Part shown: positions 7,738 through 14,841 of the stretch, piece after piece
Numbering within the stretch: the stretch's first letter is position 1
How the letters are laid out: the number at the start of each line of letters is the position of its first letter
Assembly (NCBI GenBank): GCA_023150195.1
Contig: JAKLLI010000011.1
Span: 1 to 15,095, forward strand
Length of the DNA stretch: 15,095 nt
DNA from: Azonexus sp.
GTDB taxonomy: Bacteria; Pseudomonadota; Gammaproteobacteria; Burkholderiales; Rhodocyclaceae
Direction: 5' to 3'
Notes under the pieces: model-generated
Database searches by the model: none
What the model was told of the DNA's origin: nothing
Seen by the model: the letters and a program-made list of their open reading frames with translations, nothing else
Made by a program: the position numbers and the translations under genes

Positions 7738-9229
7738 ATCGGCAGAACTGGGACATACCGTCGACAAGGAGACCTTCAAGGCGGAAGTGCCGAAGCTGCG
7801 CGCTGCCTTGCTGGATGTCCAGTACGACGTGCTGGAGAAGCGGGACTTCCCCGTCGTGATCCTGATTTCCGGGGTCGACGGCAGCGGCAAGGGAGAAACC
7901 ATCAATCTGCTGTATTCCTGGATGGACCCGCGTCATATCTCGACGCTGGCTTTCGCCGCGCCGACCGACGAAGAAGCTGCCCGGCCGCCGATGTGGCGCT
8001 ATTGGCGCGCGCTGCCGCCCAAGGGCAAGGTCGGGATTTTTGCCGGGTCCTGGTACTCGCAGCCGATCACCGATCGTATTAACGGTGCCATGCGGCGTTC
8101 CGAACTCGACGAGCGCCTGGACGACATCAATCGCTTCGAGACCATGCTGGTTAACGAGGGCGCGCTGGTGCTCAAGTTCTGGTTCCATTTGTCCGCGGCG
8201 GGTCAGAAGAAGCGCCTGAAAGCCCTGGAAAAAGATCCGAAGACGGCCTGGCGGGTGACCAAGGAAAGTTACGATCGTCTCAAGACCTACGACAAATTGC
8301 AGGATGTTGCGGGGCATGTCCTGCGTGTCACCAATACCGCGCACGCGCCGTGGATCATTGTTGAAGGCACCAATGATGAATACCGCTCGCTGACCGTGGG
8401 TCGCATTGTGCTGGATGCGATGAAGCGGCACCTGGCGCAGGAGGACGTGCGCAAGGTGCCCGTCGCACCGCCCATCGTGCATCCCATCGATTCCCGGAAT
8501 GTGCTGAGTGCGCTCGATTTGAGTCAGCGCCTGGCCAAGAAGGATTACGAGGCGACACTGGCGCGTTATCAGGCGCGCTTGTCGGAACTGGTACGCGATC
8601 CGGCCTTCGTCGGTCAACGCTCGCTGGTGCTGGTTTTTGAAGGCGCCGATGCCGCCGGTAAGGGCGGTAGTATCCGCCGCGTCGGGGCGGCGATGGATGC
8701 CCGCCAGTATCAGATCGTGCCAATCGCAGCGCCGACCGAGGAAGAGCGGGCGCAGCCTTACCTCTGGCGCTTCTGGCGCCATCTGCCGCGCACCGGGCGC
8801 GCGACCATTTTCGACCGTTCCTGGTACGGGCGCGTGCTGGTTGAGCGGGTCGAGGGCTTTTGTGCCGAGGCCGACTGGTTGCGGGCGTATGCGGAAATCA
8901 ACGATTTCGAGCATCAGATGGTCGATGCTGGCGCGATCGTGGTCAAATTCTGGCTGCAAATTTCCGCCGATGAACAGTTGCGGCGCTTCAAGGAGCGCGA
9001 AGAAACCGAATTCAAACGCTTCAAGATCACGGCAGAAGACTGGCGCAACCGCGACAAATGGGATGATTACGTGACGGCGGTCTGCAACATGGTCGACCGT
9101 ACCTCCACAGGATTGGCACCGTGGACGCTGGTCGAGGCCAACGACAAGAATTTTGCCCGGGTGAAAGTGTTGAAAACCATTTGTGAGCGCCTGGAAAAGG
9201 CGATCAAGGACGACGGAAAAAAAGCCTGA
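7730..9229 (+). CDS. pap: Polyphosphate:AMP phosphotransferase (two-domain PPK2)
   Basis: The 499-residue protein consists of two fused PPK2 kinase domains, the layout of class II PPK2 enzymes that phosphorylate AMP to ADP with polyphosphate. The C-terminal copy is canonical: Walker A GADAAGKGG (305-313), Walker B FDRSWYGR (361-368), and lid-region text ITAEDWRNRDKW (433-444). The N-terminal copy keeps Walker A GVDGSGKGE (48-56) but has FAGSWY (104-109) where FDRSWY is expected. This fits the known picture in which the N-terminal domain is catalytically degenerate. AGAGGGG precedes the ATG, which overlaps the end of rsmE by 8 nt. The enzyme ties stored polyphosphate to nucleotide pools; adjacency to argA may be only operon packing. 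Confidence 0.93.
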   Translation: MFESAELGHTVDKETFKAEVPKLRAALLDVQYDVLEKRDFPVVILISGVDGSGKGETINLLYSWMDPRHISTLAFAAPTDEEAARPPMWRYWRALPPKGKVGIFAGSWYSQPITDRINGAMRRSELDERLDDINRFETMLVNEGALVLKFWFHLSAAGQKKRLKALEKDPKTAWRVTKESYDRLKTYDKLQDVAGHVLRVTNTAHAPWIIVEGTNDEYRSLTVGRIVLDAMKRHLAQEDVRKVPVAPPIVHPIDSRNVLSALDLSQRLAKKDYEATLARYQARLSELVRDPAFVGQRSLVLVFEGADAAGKGGSIRRVGAAMDARQYQIVPIAAPTEEERAQPYLWRFWRHLPRTGRATIFDRSWYGRVLVERVEGFCAEADWLRAYAEINDFEHQMVDAGAIVVKFWLQISADEQLRRFKEREETEFKRFKITAEDWRNRDKWDDYVTAVCNMVDRTSTGLAPWTLVEANDKNFARVKVLKTICERLEKAIKDDGKKA

Positions 9230-9230
9230 C

Positions 9231-10550
9231 ATGAGCGATACCCCCTACGACGACCATTTCGTTTCCTGGTTTCGGGCCGTCACCCCGTACATCAATGCCT
9301 TTCGGGGCCGGACTTTTGTCATCGCTTTCGGTGGCAAGGCGATTGCCAGCGAATTCATCAAGACCCTGGCTTATGACGTGAATCTGCTGGCCAGCTTGGG
9401 GATTCGGCTGGTGCTGGTGCATGGCGCCCGGCCGCAGATTGAAGAAGAATTGCGCGAGAAAAATATCGAATCCCGCTATCACCGGGGCTATCGGGTGACC
9501 GATGCGGAAACTCTGGACTGCGTGCTGGATGCGGTCGGTAGCGTGTATCTGGAAATCGAGGCGATGCTCTCCCAGGGCTTGCCGAACACCCCCATGGCCA
9601 ATAGCCGGATTCGGGTGATTGGCGGCAATTTCATCACCGGCCAGCCGATTGGTGTGCTTGACGGGATCGACATGCATTACGCCGGCAAGGTGCGCAAGGT
9701 GGATGCGGAAGGCATCAACGCGCAGTTGGGGCTGGGCAATATCGTCCTGCTCAATTGCGAAGGCCCGTCGCCCACCGGCGAAATCTTCAACCTGCAGATG
9801 GAAGAGGTGGCCGAGGCCATTGCGGTGTCGCTCAAGGCGGACAAACTCGTTTACCTCACCGACAGTCGGGGCGTTACCGATCAGGCTGGCGAGTTGCTGG
9901 ATGCCATGACGGCGGATGAGGCCTCGCAGCTTTTGCGTGATGCCGACTGGTTGACCGCAGACATCATGCGCTATCTGCCCTGTGCCGTCCGCGCCAGTCG
10001 CGCCAGCGTTGGTCGGGTGCATCTGATCGGCTTTGCCCAGGATGGCGCCTTGCTGCGGGAGTTGTTCACTCACGATGGCGTCGGCACGGTGGTGACGCGC
10101 GAATCGCTGGAGAATATTCGCGAAGCCAAGCCTGACGATATTGCGGCGCTGATTGCCCTGATCGAACCGATGGAGCAGGAAGGCATTCTGGTGCATCGGC
10201 CGCGCGAATTGCTGGAGCGGGAAATCGAACAGTTTTCCATCATGCTGCACGACGGCATCATCGTCGGCTGTGCGGCCCTGTATCAGCACTCGGCGGAAGA
10301 GGCGGAACTGGCCTGTCTGGCCGTCAGCCCCGATCATCGCGAATGGGGCTACGGTGAACAGCTGATGGAACGGATTTTCCGGCGCGCCAAGAAAGCCGGC
10401 ATCAAGCGCCTCTTCGTGCTGACCACGCGCACCGAGCACTGGTTTGTCGAGCGCGGGTTCAAGCTGGGTTCGGTCGACGACCTGCCCGCAGCAAAAAAGG
10501 AAATGTACAACTACCAGCGGCGTTCGAAGGTGCTGTTCAAAACCTTATAA
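9231..10550 (+). CDS. argA: Amino-acid N-acetyltransferase (N-acetylglutamate synthase)
   Basis: The 439-residue protein makes N-acetylglutamate from glutamate and acetyl-CoA, the first step of arginine synthesis, and is normally feedback-inhibited by arginine. It has the classical ArgA fusion: an amino-acid-kinase-like domain (about 20-290, with FGGKAI at 33-38 and VLVHGARPQI at 61-70) and a C-terminal GNAT acetyltransferase domain (about 295-435, with LACLAVSPDHREWGYGEQL as the acetyl-CoA loop and HWFVERGFKLG near the end). Length is close to E. coli ArgA. The start lies 1 nt after the pap stop with only a weak Shine-Dalgarno, so translation is probably coupled. Its stop codon is part of the TATAAT that may drive yggX. 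Confidence 0.96.
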   Translation: MSDTPYDDHFVSWFRAVTPYINAFRGRTFVIAFGGKAIASEFIKTLAYDVNLLASLGIRLVLVHGARPQIEEELREKNIESRYHRGYRVTDAETLDCVLDAVGSVYLEIEAMLSQGLPNTPMANSRIRVIGGNFITGQPIGVLDGIDMHYAGKVRKVDAEGINAQLGLGNIVLLNCEGPSPTGEIFNLQMEEVAEAIAVSLKADKLVYLTDSRGVTDQAGELLDAMTADEASQLLRDADWLTADIMRYLPCAVRASRASVGRVHLIGFAQDGALLRELFTHDGVGTVVTRESLENIREAKPDDIAALIALIEPMEQEGILVHRPRELLEREIEQFSIMLHDGIIVGCAALYQHSAEEAELACLAVSPDHREWGYGEQLMERIFRRAKKAGIKRLFVLTTRTEHWFVERGFKLGSVDDLPAAKKEMYNYQRRSKVLFKTL

Positions 10551-10551
10551 T
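10523..10551 (+). promoter_or_regulatory. Putative internal promoter for yggX
   Basis: A perfect TATAAT (10546-10551) overlaps the argA stop codon. A weak -35 box, TTCGAA (10523-10528, 3/6), lies 17 bp upstream. Transcription would start near 10558, leaving a leader of about 23 nt with the AAGGAGA Shine-Dalgarno. Confidence 0.45.
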
Positions 10552-10580
10552 TCGTCGCATCAATCCCCAAGGAGAATCGC

Positions 10581-10853
10581 ATGGCAAGAACGGTCAATTG
10601 CATCAAGCTCGGTCGCGAGGCAGAAGGTCTCGATCACCCGCCGTATCCGGGCGCGCTGGGCGCGCGTATTTTTGAAAGCGTGTCCAAGGAAGCTTGGCAG
10701 CAGTGGATCAAGATGCAGACGATGATCATCAACGAGAATCGTCTCAATCTGGTGGACGCCCGCCATCGCAAATACCTGTCCGAGCAGGTGGAAAAGCATT
10801 TCTTCGGCGAGGGGGCCGACCAGATTCAGGGGTATGTGCCGCCCAAGGCCTGA
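10581..10853 (+). CDS. yggX: Probable Fe(2+)-trafficking protein YggX
   Basis: The 90-residue cytoplasmic protein matches the YggX family over its whole length: [35 protein letters not shown], and [12 protein letters not shown] are family signatures. YggX is linked to iron handling and to protection of iron-sulfur clusters from oxidative damage; Cys7 is the conserved N-terminal cysteine. A strong AAGGAGA Shine-Dalgarno sits 7 nt before the ATG. It follows argA by 30 nt and is closed by an intrinsic terminator, so it is the last gene of the rsmE-pap-argA-yggX group, with a possible promoter of its own. Confidence 0.96.
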   Translation: MARTVNCIKLGREAEGLDHPPYPGALGARIFESVSKEAWQQWIKMQTMIINENRLNLVDARHRKYLSEQVEKHFFGEGADQIQGYVPPKA

Positions 10854-10876
10854 GCCAGCGGCAATGCTTCAACGAG

Positions 10877-10903
10877 AGCCCCGCACGCAGCGGGGCTTTT
10901 TTT
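10877..10903 (+). terminator. Intrinsic terminator after yggX
   Basis: A perfect 8-bp stem (AGCCCCGC / GCGGGGCT) with a 5-nt loop is followed by a T run ending at 10903, 23 nt after the yggX stop. The left side lacks an A run, so it acts mainly on the plus strand. Confidence 0.92.
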
Positions 10904-10918
10904 CGCCTGGCGATTGGC

Positions 10919-11089
10919 TCAGGCGAGTTTTTCCAGCACGTACATGGCGGTGATCAGGCAACTGGCAGAAAAGCTCACCGTCAGCAAGCCAGCGCGTTTG
11001 AGCGCCTTGAGTTGTTCATCGATGAACACTTCGATGTCGGTAAACAGCGGGGGAAAGCTTGCAAGGTCTTCACGCTTGTATTCGTGCAT
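10919..11089 (-). CDS. Small hypothetical protein with one hydrophobic segment (56 residues)
   Basis: I do not recognise this protein. The ORF begins MHEYKREDLASFPPLFTDIE, has an amphipathic charged middle (DEQLKALKRAG, 24-34), and a hydrophobic stretch at 35-52 (LLTVSFSASCLITAMYVL) that could span the membrane, ending EKLA. Start support is good: GGAG lies 7 nt before the ATG, in a sequence nearly identical to the fbp start region. The ORF fills most of the gap between the yggX terminator and the upstream region of the EAL-CBS-GGDEF gene. Its own promoter and terminator are not evident. It could be a real small inner-membrane protein or a chance ORF; the start signal favours real. Confidence 0.55.
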   Translation of the reverse strand: MHEYKREDLASFPPLFTDIEVFIDEQLKALKRAGLLTVSFSASCLITAMYVLEKLA

Positions 11090-11336
11090 GTCGGACTCCG
11101 GTCGATGGTTTGCCTGACGCCGCGCTGGCGGATGCGACGCTGCGGATGCACCGCACTATGGCGACCAAAGATTGCAGGCTTGTGACGTTATATTTCGCAC
11201 GCTGGCCGTATTTGCTCCGTGAGGGGACTGTTTTTCATGGGGGGCGCGTCACATGCTGCTCGATAGGCCGAGATGTCATGGAATTGCAATCTCGGCTTTC
11301 TAAACTGGCTTGCCCGATTTGCCGCATGCGGAATCC
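11090..11336. other. 247-bp intergenic region between two divergent starts
   Basis: Nothing coding is seen here. It holds a hairpin at 11267-11296 and AT-richer patches near 11185-11215 (a TATATT on the plus strand, a TATAAC on the minus strand). None has a good -35 partner. Promoters for the small minus-strand ORF and for the EAL-CBS-GGDEF gene must lie here but cannot be placed. Confidence 0.5.
11267..11296 (+). repeat. 8-bp inverted repeat upstream of the EAL-CBS-GGDEF gene
   Basis: GCCGAGAT (11267-11274) and ATCTCGGC (11289-11296) are perfect inverted repeats with a 14-nt spacer, 40 nt before the start codon. They could form a leader RNA hairpin or a dimeric operator. Confidence 0.5.
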
Positions 11337-13169
11337 ATGTCACCTCCCCCGCCCGACCTCTCCGTTGAAATACACCGCCTGCTGAACGACCGTTTGCTCT
11401 GGCCGGTTTTTCAGCCCATCGTCGATTTTCGCGCCCGTGCCTTGCTGGGTTACGAGGCCCTCATTCGTGGCCCGCGCAATAGCCCGCTGCATCGGCCAGA
11501 TGCCTTGTTCGGCGCAGCCAGGGCTGCCGGCGTGGAGCGCGCGCTGGAGCATCTGTGCCGTGAAGTCAGCCTGCGAGAATTCGCCACGCAGCAGCTTTGC
11601 GGGCGCCTCTTCCTGAATGTGACGCCGGGCTGTTTGCTGGATCCGGTGATGGCGAACGGAGAAATGCAGTCGCTGCTGCAGTCACTGGGTCTGCCGGCCA
11701 ATCGCATCGTACTGGAGCTGACGGAAAATCAGCAGATCACCCACATGCCCGGGATTCAGGAGGCCTTGCAGCACTATCGCGGCCGCGGCTTCCAGATTGC
11801 CATCGACGATCTGGGCGAAGGCTTTGCCAACTTGCGCATGTGGTCGGAGTTGCGGCCCGAGTTCGTCAAGATCGACAAGCATTTCATCGACGGCATTGCC
11901 GATGACCGGATCAAATATCATTTTGTGCGGGCCATGCAGGATCTGGCCGAGATTTGTAACGCCTCTCTGGTGGCCGAAGGCATTGAGCGGGTCGAGGATT
12001 TCGATTGTCTGCGCGATATGGGCATTGCCTGTGGTCAGGGCTATCTGATCGCGCATCCGGCAAGCGAACCGATCCGGCAATTACCGCATCAGATCCTGCA
12101 GGCGCTGGATCACCGGCGAGTGGCCGTGTCGCCGATGGCCGGTAGCTCAGGAAGGGTGCCGACGGCACGGAGCATGCTCAAGGCCATCGAGCCGCTCCCG
12201 ATGGAAGCGACCAATGGGGAGGCCATTGCACGCTTCGAGGCGGATCCCCATCTGGATGTGTTGCCGGTGGTCAATCGCGCGCTACCGGTTGGCCTCATCA
12301 ATCGGCATAGCCTGATCGATCGCTTCGCCCGCCCTTTTCGCAAGGAATTGTTTGGCCGCAAGCCTTGCGATTTGTTCATGGAACGTGCCCCGCTCATCGT
12401 CGATCAACACGCGACGATTCAGGAACTCGCGCTGATGCTGGCGCTTGCGCCCAAGCATTACCTTTTTGATGGCTTCATCGTCACCGGCGAGGGGCGTTAT
12501 CTGGGCGTCGGCAGCAGCCACAAGCTGATGGCCACCATCACCGAGATGCAAATCAGTGCGGCGCGTTACGCCAATCCCTTGACCCAGCTGCCGGGCAATG
12601 TGCCGATCAACGAGCATGTCGACCGCATGCTGGCTGGGGATCAACCCTTTGTTGTCGCCTACATCGACATCGATAACTTCAAGCCCTTCAACGACACTTT
12701 CGGTTACCGGCGGGGCGACGATGTCATTCAGTTGCTGGGCGAATTGGTGTGCGACGCCGTGGATAGACGCCGGGATTTTGTCGGCCACATCGGGGGCGAT
12801 GATTTCTTCGTGGTCTTCCAGAGCGAGGACTGGGAGATTCGTTGTTGGTCGCTGGTCGCTGCCTTTGCCGAGCGCATCCAGAACCTGACGGGGCTGGAAG
12901 AGCGCATGCAGGGTGGGTATATGGCAGAAAACCGACGGGGAGAGCTCGGTTTGCAAGCGCTACCGACCCTGTCGATCGGAGCGGTGCGCGTCGTGCAGGG
13001 CCAATTTGATTCCCACCGCGAGGTCGCTGCTGCAGCGACCGTGGCCAAAAAACAGGCCAAAAAGGGGGCAAAGGCAGGCGAGCGGCTGATCGGTGGCCAC
13101 GTCTTTGTCGAGCGCCGCCGGGGGAATTGCGAGCCAAGCCCGCTGACGACTGGCCGCTCCCTCAATTAA
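11337..13169 (+). CDS. EAL-CBS-GGDEF cyclic-di-GMP protein with GGDDF motif
   Basis: The 610-residue soluble protein has reversed order: EAL phosphodiesterase domain (about 15-250), a CBS-pair-like sensory region (about 265-405), then a GGDEF domain (about 410-590). EAL metal and catalytic positions look intact: EAL (40-42), LNVTPG (93-98), ELTE (127-130), IDDLGEGF (156-163), VKIDKHF (177-183), EGIER (214-218) and QGYLI (234-238). The GGDEF domain carries GGDDF (486-490), with Asp replacing the usual metal-binding Glu; RRRD (477-480) keeps the RxxD inhibitory site. It is probably an active phosphodiesterase with a modified or regulatory GGDEF part. The CBS region suggests nucleotide sensing, by family analogy. 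ATG 11337 is preferred over an upstream in-frame TTG because GGA lies 6 nt before it. The C-terminal tail is basic and probably disordered. Confidence 0.9.
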   Translation: MSPPPPDLSVEIHRLLNDRLLWPVFQPIVDFRARALLGYEALIRGPRNSPLHRPDALFGAARAAGVERALEHLCREVSLREFATQQLCGRLFLNVTPGCLLDPVMANGEMQSLLQSLGLPANRIVLELTENQQITHMPGIQEALQHYRGRGFQIAIDDLGEGFANLRMWSELRPEFVKIDKHFIDGIADDRIKYHFVRAMQDLAEICNASLVAEGIERVEDFDCLRDMGIACGQGYLIAHPASEPIRQLPHQILQALDHRRVAVSPMAGSSGRVPTARSMLKAIEPLPMEATNGEAIARFEADPHLDVLPVVNRALPVGLINRHSLIDRFARPFRKELFGRKPCDLFMERAPLIVDQHATIQELALMLALAPKHYLFDGFIVTGEGRYLGVGSSHKLMATITEMQISAARYANPLTQLPGNVPINEHVDRMLAGDQPFVVAYIDIDNFKPFNDTFGYRRGDDVIQLLGELVCDAVDRRRDFVGHIGGDDFFVVFQSEDWEIRCWSLVAAFAERIQNLTGLEERMQGGYMAENRRGELGLQALPTLSIGAVRVVQGQFDSHREVAAAATVAKKQAKKGAKAGERLIGGHVFVERRRGNCEPSPLTTGRSLN

Positions 13170-13204
13170 GCCGGTTCGGCCGCAGGCATGCGCCGCAAGC
13201 ACCG

Positions 13205-13233
13205 AAAAAAAAGCCCGGCAGGAGATGCCGGGC
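13205..13233 (-). terminator. Intrinsic terminator of rpiA
   Basis: A perfect 8-bp stem GCCCGGCA / TGCCGGGC with a 5-nt loop is flanked on the left by eight A's, which become a U run on the minus strand. It therefore ends rpiA transcription, about 100 nt beyond the rpiA stop. It may also partly stop plus-strand transcripts. Confidence 0.88.
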
Positions 13234-13335
13234 ATAAAATGGAGAGACGACTATTTGCTACGGTTTGCAAGCCAGTAGTCGCTGGCGAACAAACTGTAGG
13301 TCTAGCTTAGGTCGTCAATGTGACAGGGCGATGAC

Positions 13336-14004
13336 TCAGATGAAGCTTTTTACGCCATCGGCGGTGCCCAGCAGCAGCAAATTGGCCGGGCGCATCGCGA
13401 ACAGGCCGTTGGTGACAACCCCCACCATCTGGTTGATGCGCGCTTCCAGCCCCTTGGGATCGGTAATTCGCAAACCATGAACGTCGAGGATGACGTTACC
13501 GTTGTCGGTGACGAAGCCAGCGCGCAAAACGGGTTTCCCGCCAAGTTTTTCGAGTTCCCGTGCGACCTGGGCGCGGGCCATCGGGATGACTTCCACCGGC
13601 AGTGGAAAGCGGCCCATGACCTCAACGCGCTTGGAGCCGTCGGCAATGCACACGAAGCGCTCCGCGACGGCTGCCACGATCTTTTCCCGGGTCAGCGCGC
13701 CGCCGCCGCCCTTGATCATGTTGAGGCCGCCGTCGATTTCATCGGCGCCATCAACGTAGACCGGAATATGCGTGACGTCGTTGAGATCGAGGACGGGAAT
13801 CCCGTGGCCTTCCAGGCGCTTGCGGGTGGCTTCCGAACTGGCCACGGCGCCGGCGTAGCGGTCCTTGTGGGCGGCCAGCGCATCGATGAAGCAATTGGCG
13901 GTCGACCCGGTGCCGACGCCAATAATCGAGCCGGCGGGCACTTCGCGGGCCACATAGTCTGCTGCGGCCTGGGCCACAGCCTGTTTGAGTTCATCCTGAG
14001 TCAT
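13336..14004 (-). CDS. rpiA: Ribose-5-phosphate isomerase A
   Basis: The 222-residue enzyme interconverts ribose-5-phosphate and ribulose-5-phosphate, feeding nucleotide synthesis, the pentose phosphate pathway and, if present, the Calvin cycle. Family motifs are clear: GVGTGSTAN (29-37, phosphate loop), DGADEID (85-91, with the catalytic Asp) and [11 protein letters not shown] (98-108, catalytic Lys and Glu). Length matches E. coli RpiA. The ATG has a GGAAG Shine-Dalgarno at 7-nt spacing. A possible -10 box (TACAAT on the minus strand, plus-strand 14035-14040) lies about 30 nt before the start, without a clear -35. It is monocistronic and divergent from the H1-like gene, and functionally linked to tkt elsewhere in the window. 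Confidence 0.97.
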   Translation of the reverse strand: MTQDELKQAVAQAAADYVAREVPAGSIIGVGTGSTANCFIDALAAHKDRYAGAVASSEATRKRLEGHGIPVLDLNDVTHIPVYVDGADEIDGGLNMIKGGGGALTREKIVAAVAERFVCIADGSKRVEVMGRFPLPVEVIPMARAQVARELEKLGGKPVLRAGFVTDNGNVILDVHGLRITDPKGLEARINQMVGVVTNGLFAMRPANLLLLGTADGVKSFI

Positions 14005-14116
14005 GACGATCTTCCGAAAGTGGGTTCGGGCGGCATTGTACCTGTCAAAAAAGTTTAACTTTGTGACACGCGGGAATCGATAAACTGGCTATACCGTTTT
14101 TACAAGAGAGAGCGAC

Positions 14117-14695
14117 ATGACACAAAATAAAACCTCCGCCAAACCCGCCGCGCGCAAGGCCAGCCCCAAGTTGACGCCACGCCCCGCCGAGGCAGCATCT
14201 GTCCCGGTTGCCACAGCGATCGTCGAGGTGCCGGCGACCGCAGCTGCAGTCGCCAAGGCCGCTGAGCCCGCGCCGGCCAAGGTGGCGGAAAAACCCGTCG
14301 CGAAGGCGCCGGCCAAGGCAGCCGCCAAGCCTGAAAGTACGACCGAGGCGGCTGGAAGTGCAGCGTCGGCGAGCGAAAAAGCCGCAGCGAAGCCCGTCAA
14401 GGCAGCCAAGCTCAAACCGGTCAAGCCGGCGAAAGCCCCCAAGGCCTTGAAAGAAGACAAGCCGGCCAAGCCGAAAAAGCTGAAGCTGGTGCGCGACAGC
14501 TACGCGATGCCGGAACTGGAGTACGCACGGATTGCCGAACTCAAGAAACGTCTGGCGGCCGTGGGCAGCGAGGTCAAGAAGAGCGAATTGCTGCGCGCGG
14601 GCATTGCCACGCTGGCCGCGCTGGACGATGCGGCGCTCAAGGCGGCGCTGGATGCCGTCGAGCGCATCAAGACGGGGCGTCCGCGCAAGCGCTGA
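14117..14695 (+). CDS. Histone H1-like Ala/Lys/Pro-rich protein with conserved-looking C-terminal domain
   Basis: The 192-residue, very basic protein has two parts. Residues 1-122 are low-complexity Ala/Lys/Pro repeats (AKAAAKP, KPVKAAKLKPVKPAKAP), like histone H1 tails and bacterial H1-like regulators such as AlgP. Residues 123-186 look folded: a short strand-like LVRDSYAMPELEY, then two or three helices (RIAELKKRL, VKKSELLRAGIATLAAL, DAALKAALDAVERI), reminiscent of a ribbon-helix-helix DNA-binding unit. The tail TGRPRKR contains an AT-hook-like GRP core. A nucleoid-associated or DNA-compacting role is inferred, not proven. The ATG follows AGAGAG at good spacing. Only a weak promoter candidate is seen (TTAACT 14055-14060 with GATAAA 14079-14084). 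A hairpin lies just downstream. Confidence 0.82.
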   Translation: MTQNKTSAKPAARKASPKLTPRPAEAASVPVATAIVEVPATAAAVAKAAEPAPAKVAEKPVAKAPAKAAAKPESTTEAAGSAASASEKAAAKPVKAAKLKPVKPAKAPKALKEDKPAKPKKLKLVRDSYAMPELEYARIAELKKRLAAVGSEVKKSELLRAGIATLAALDDAALKAALDAVERIKTGRPRKR

Positions 14696-14716
14696 GCAAT
14701 TTCCGCCAGTGAATCA

Positions 14717-14742
14717 AACAAGCCGGGTCCGCCCGGCTTGTT
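14717..14742 (+). terminator. Hairpin terminator after the H1-like gene
   Basis: A perfect 11-bp stem (AACAAGCCGGG / CCCGGCTTGTT) with a 4-nt loop starts 22 nt after the stop codon. The T run is short and broken (TTGTTGCGTT), but stem strength and position support termination. Confidence 0.8.
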
Positions 14743-14801
14743 GCGTTCACGCCACCGTGGACTTCAGGACGATTGACGGCTTGTTATTTTTTGTGGCCAA
14801 A

Positions 14802-14830
14802 TTGGCAAATCAAATCAAATTTAATATAAG
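14802..14830 (+). promoter_or_regulatory. Near-consensus sigma70 promoter of the truncated receptor gene
   Basis: TTGGCA (14802-14807) and TATAAG (14825-14830) are separated by 17 bp and each matches 5/6 of consensus, inside an AT-rich patch unlike the rest of the window. Transcription would start near 14837, only about 5 nt before the ATG at 14842. Confidence 0.6.
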
Positions 14831-14841
14831 CATCAATTTAA

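Noticed and set aside
7712..9232. 506-codon minus-strand frame opposite pap
   Set aside because: It is a shadow of the recognised PPK2 protein, with no start signal or recognisable domain.
9204..10439. 411-codon minus-strand frame opposite argA
   Set aside because: It is a shadow of the recognised ArgA; its His/Gln-rich translation shows no domain.
11200..11330. Sigma54-like promoter text (TGGC ... TTGC) upstream of the EAL-CBS-GGDEF gene
   Set aside because: The distance between the GG and GC elements is 10 or 14 nt instead of the required 12.
13248..13300. Short minus-strand peptide (LFASDYWLANRSK) downstream of rpiA
   Set aside because: It is about 14 codons after a TTG with no ribosome-binding site, and a stop lies just upstream. 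There is not enough support for a gene.
14117..14470. Repeated Ala/Lys/Pro-coding DNA considered as a tandem repeat array or CRISPR-like structure
   Set aside because: The repetition is at the amino-acid level only. There is no regular unit length or identical DNA repeat.
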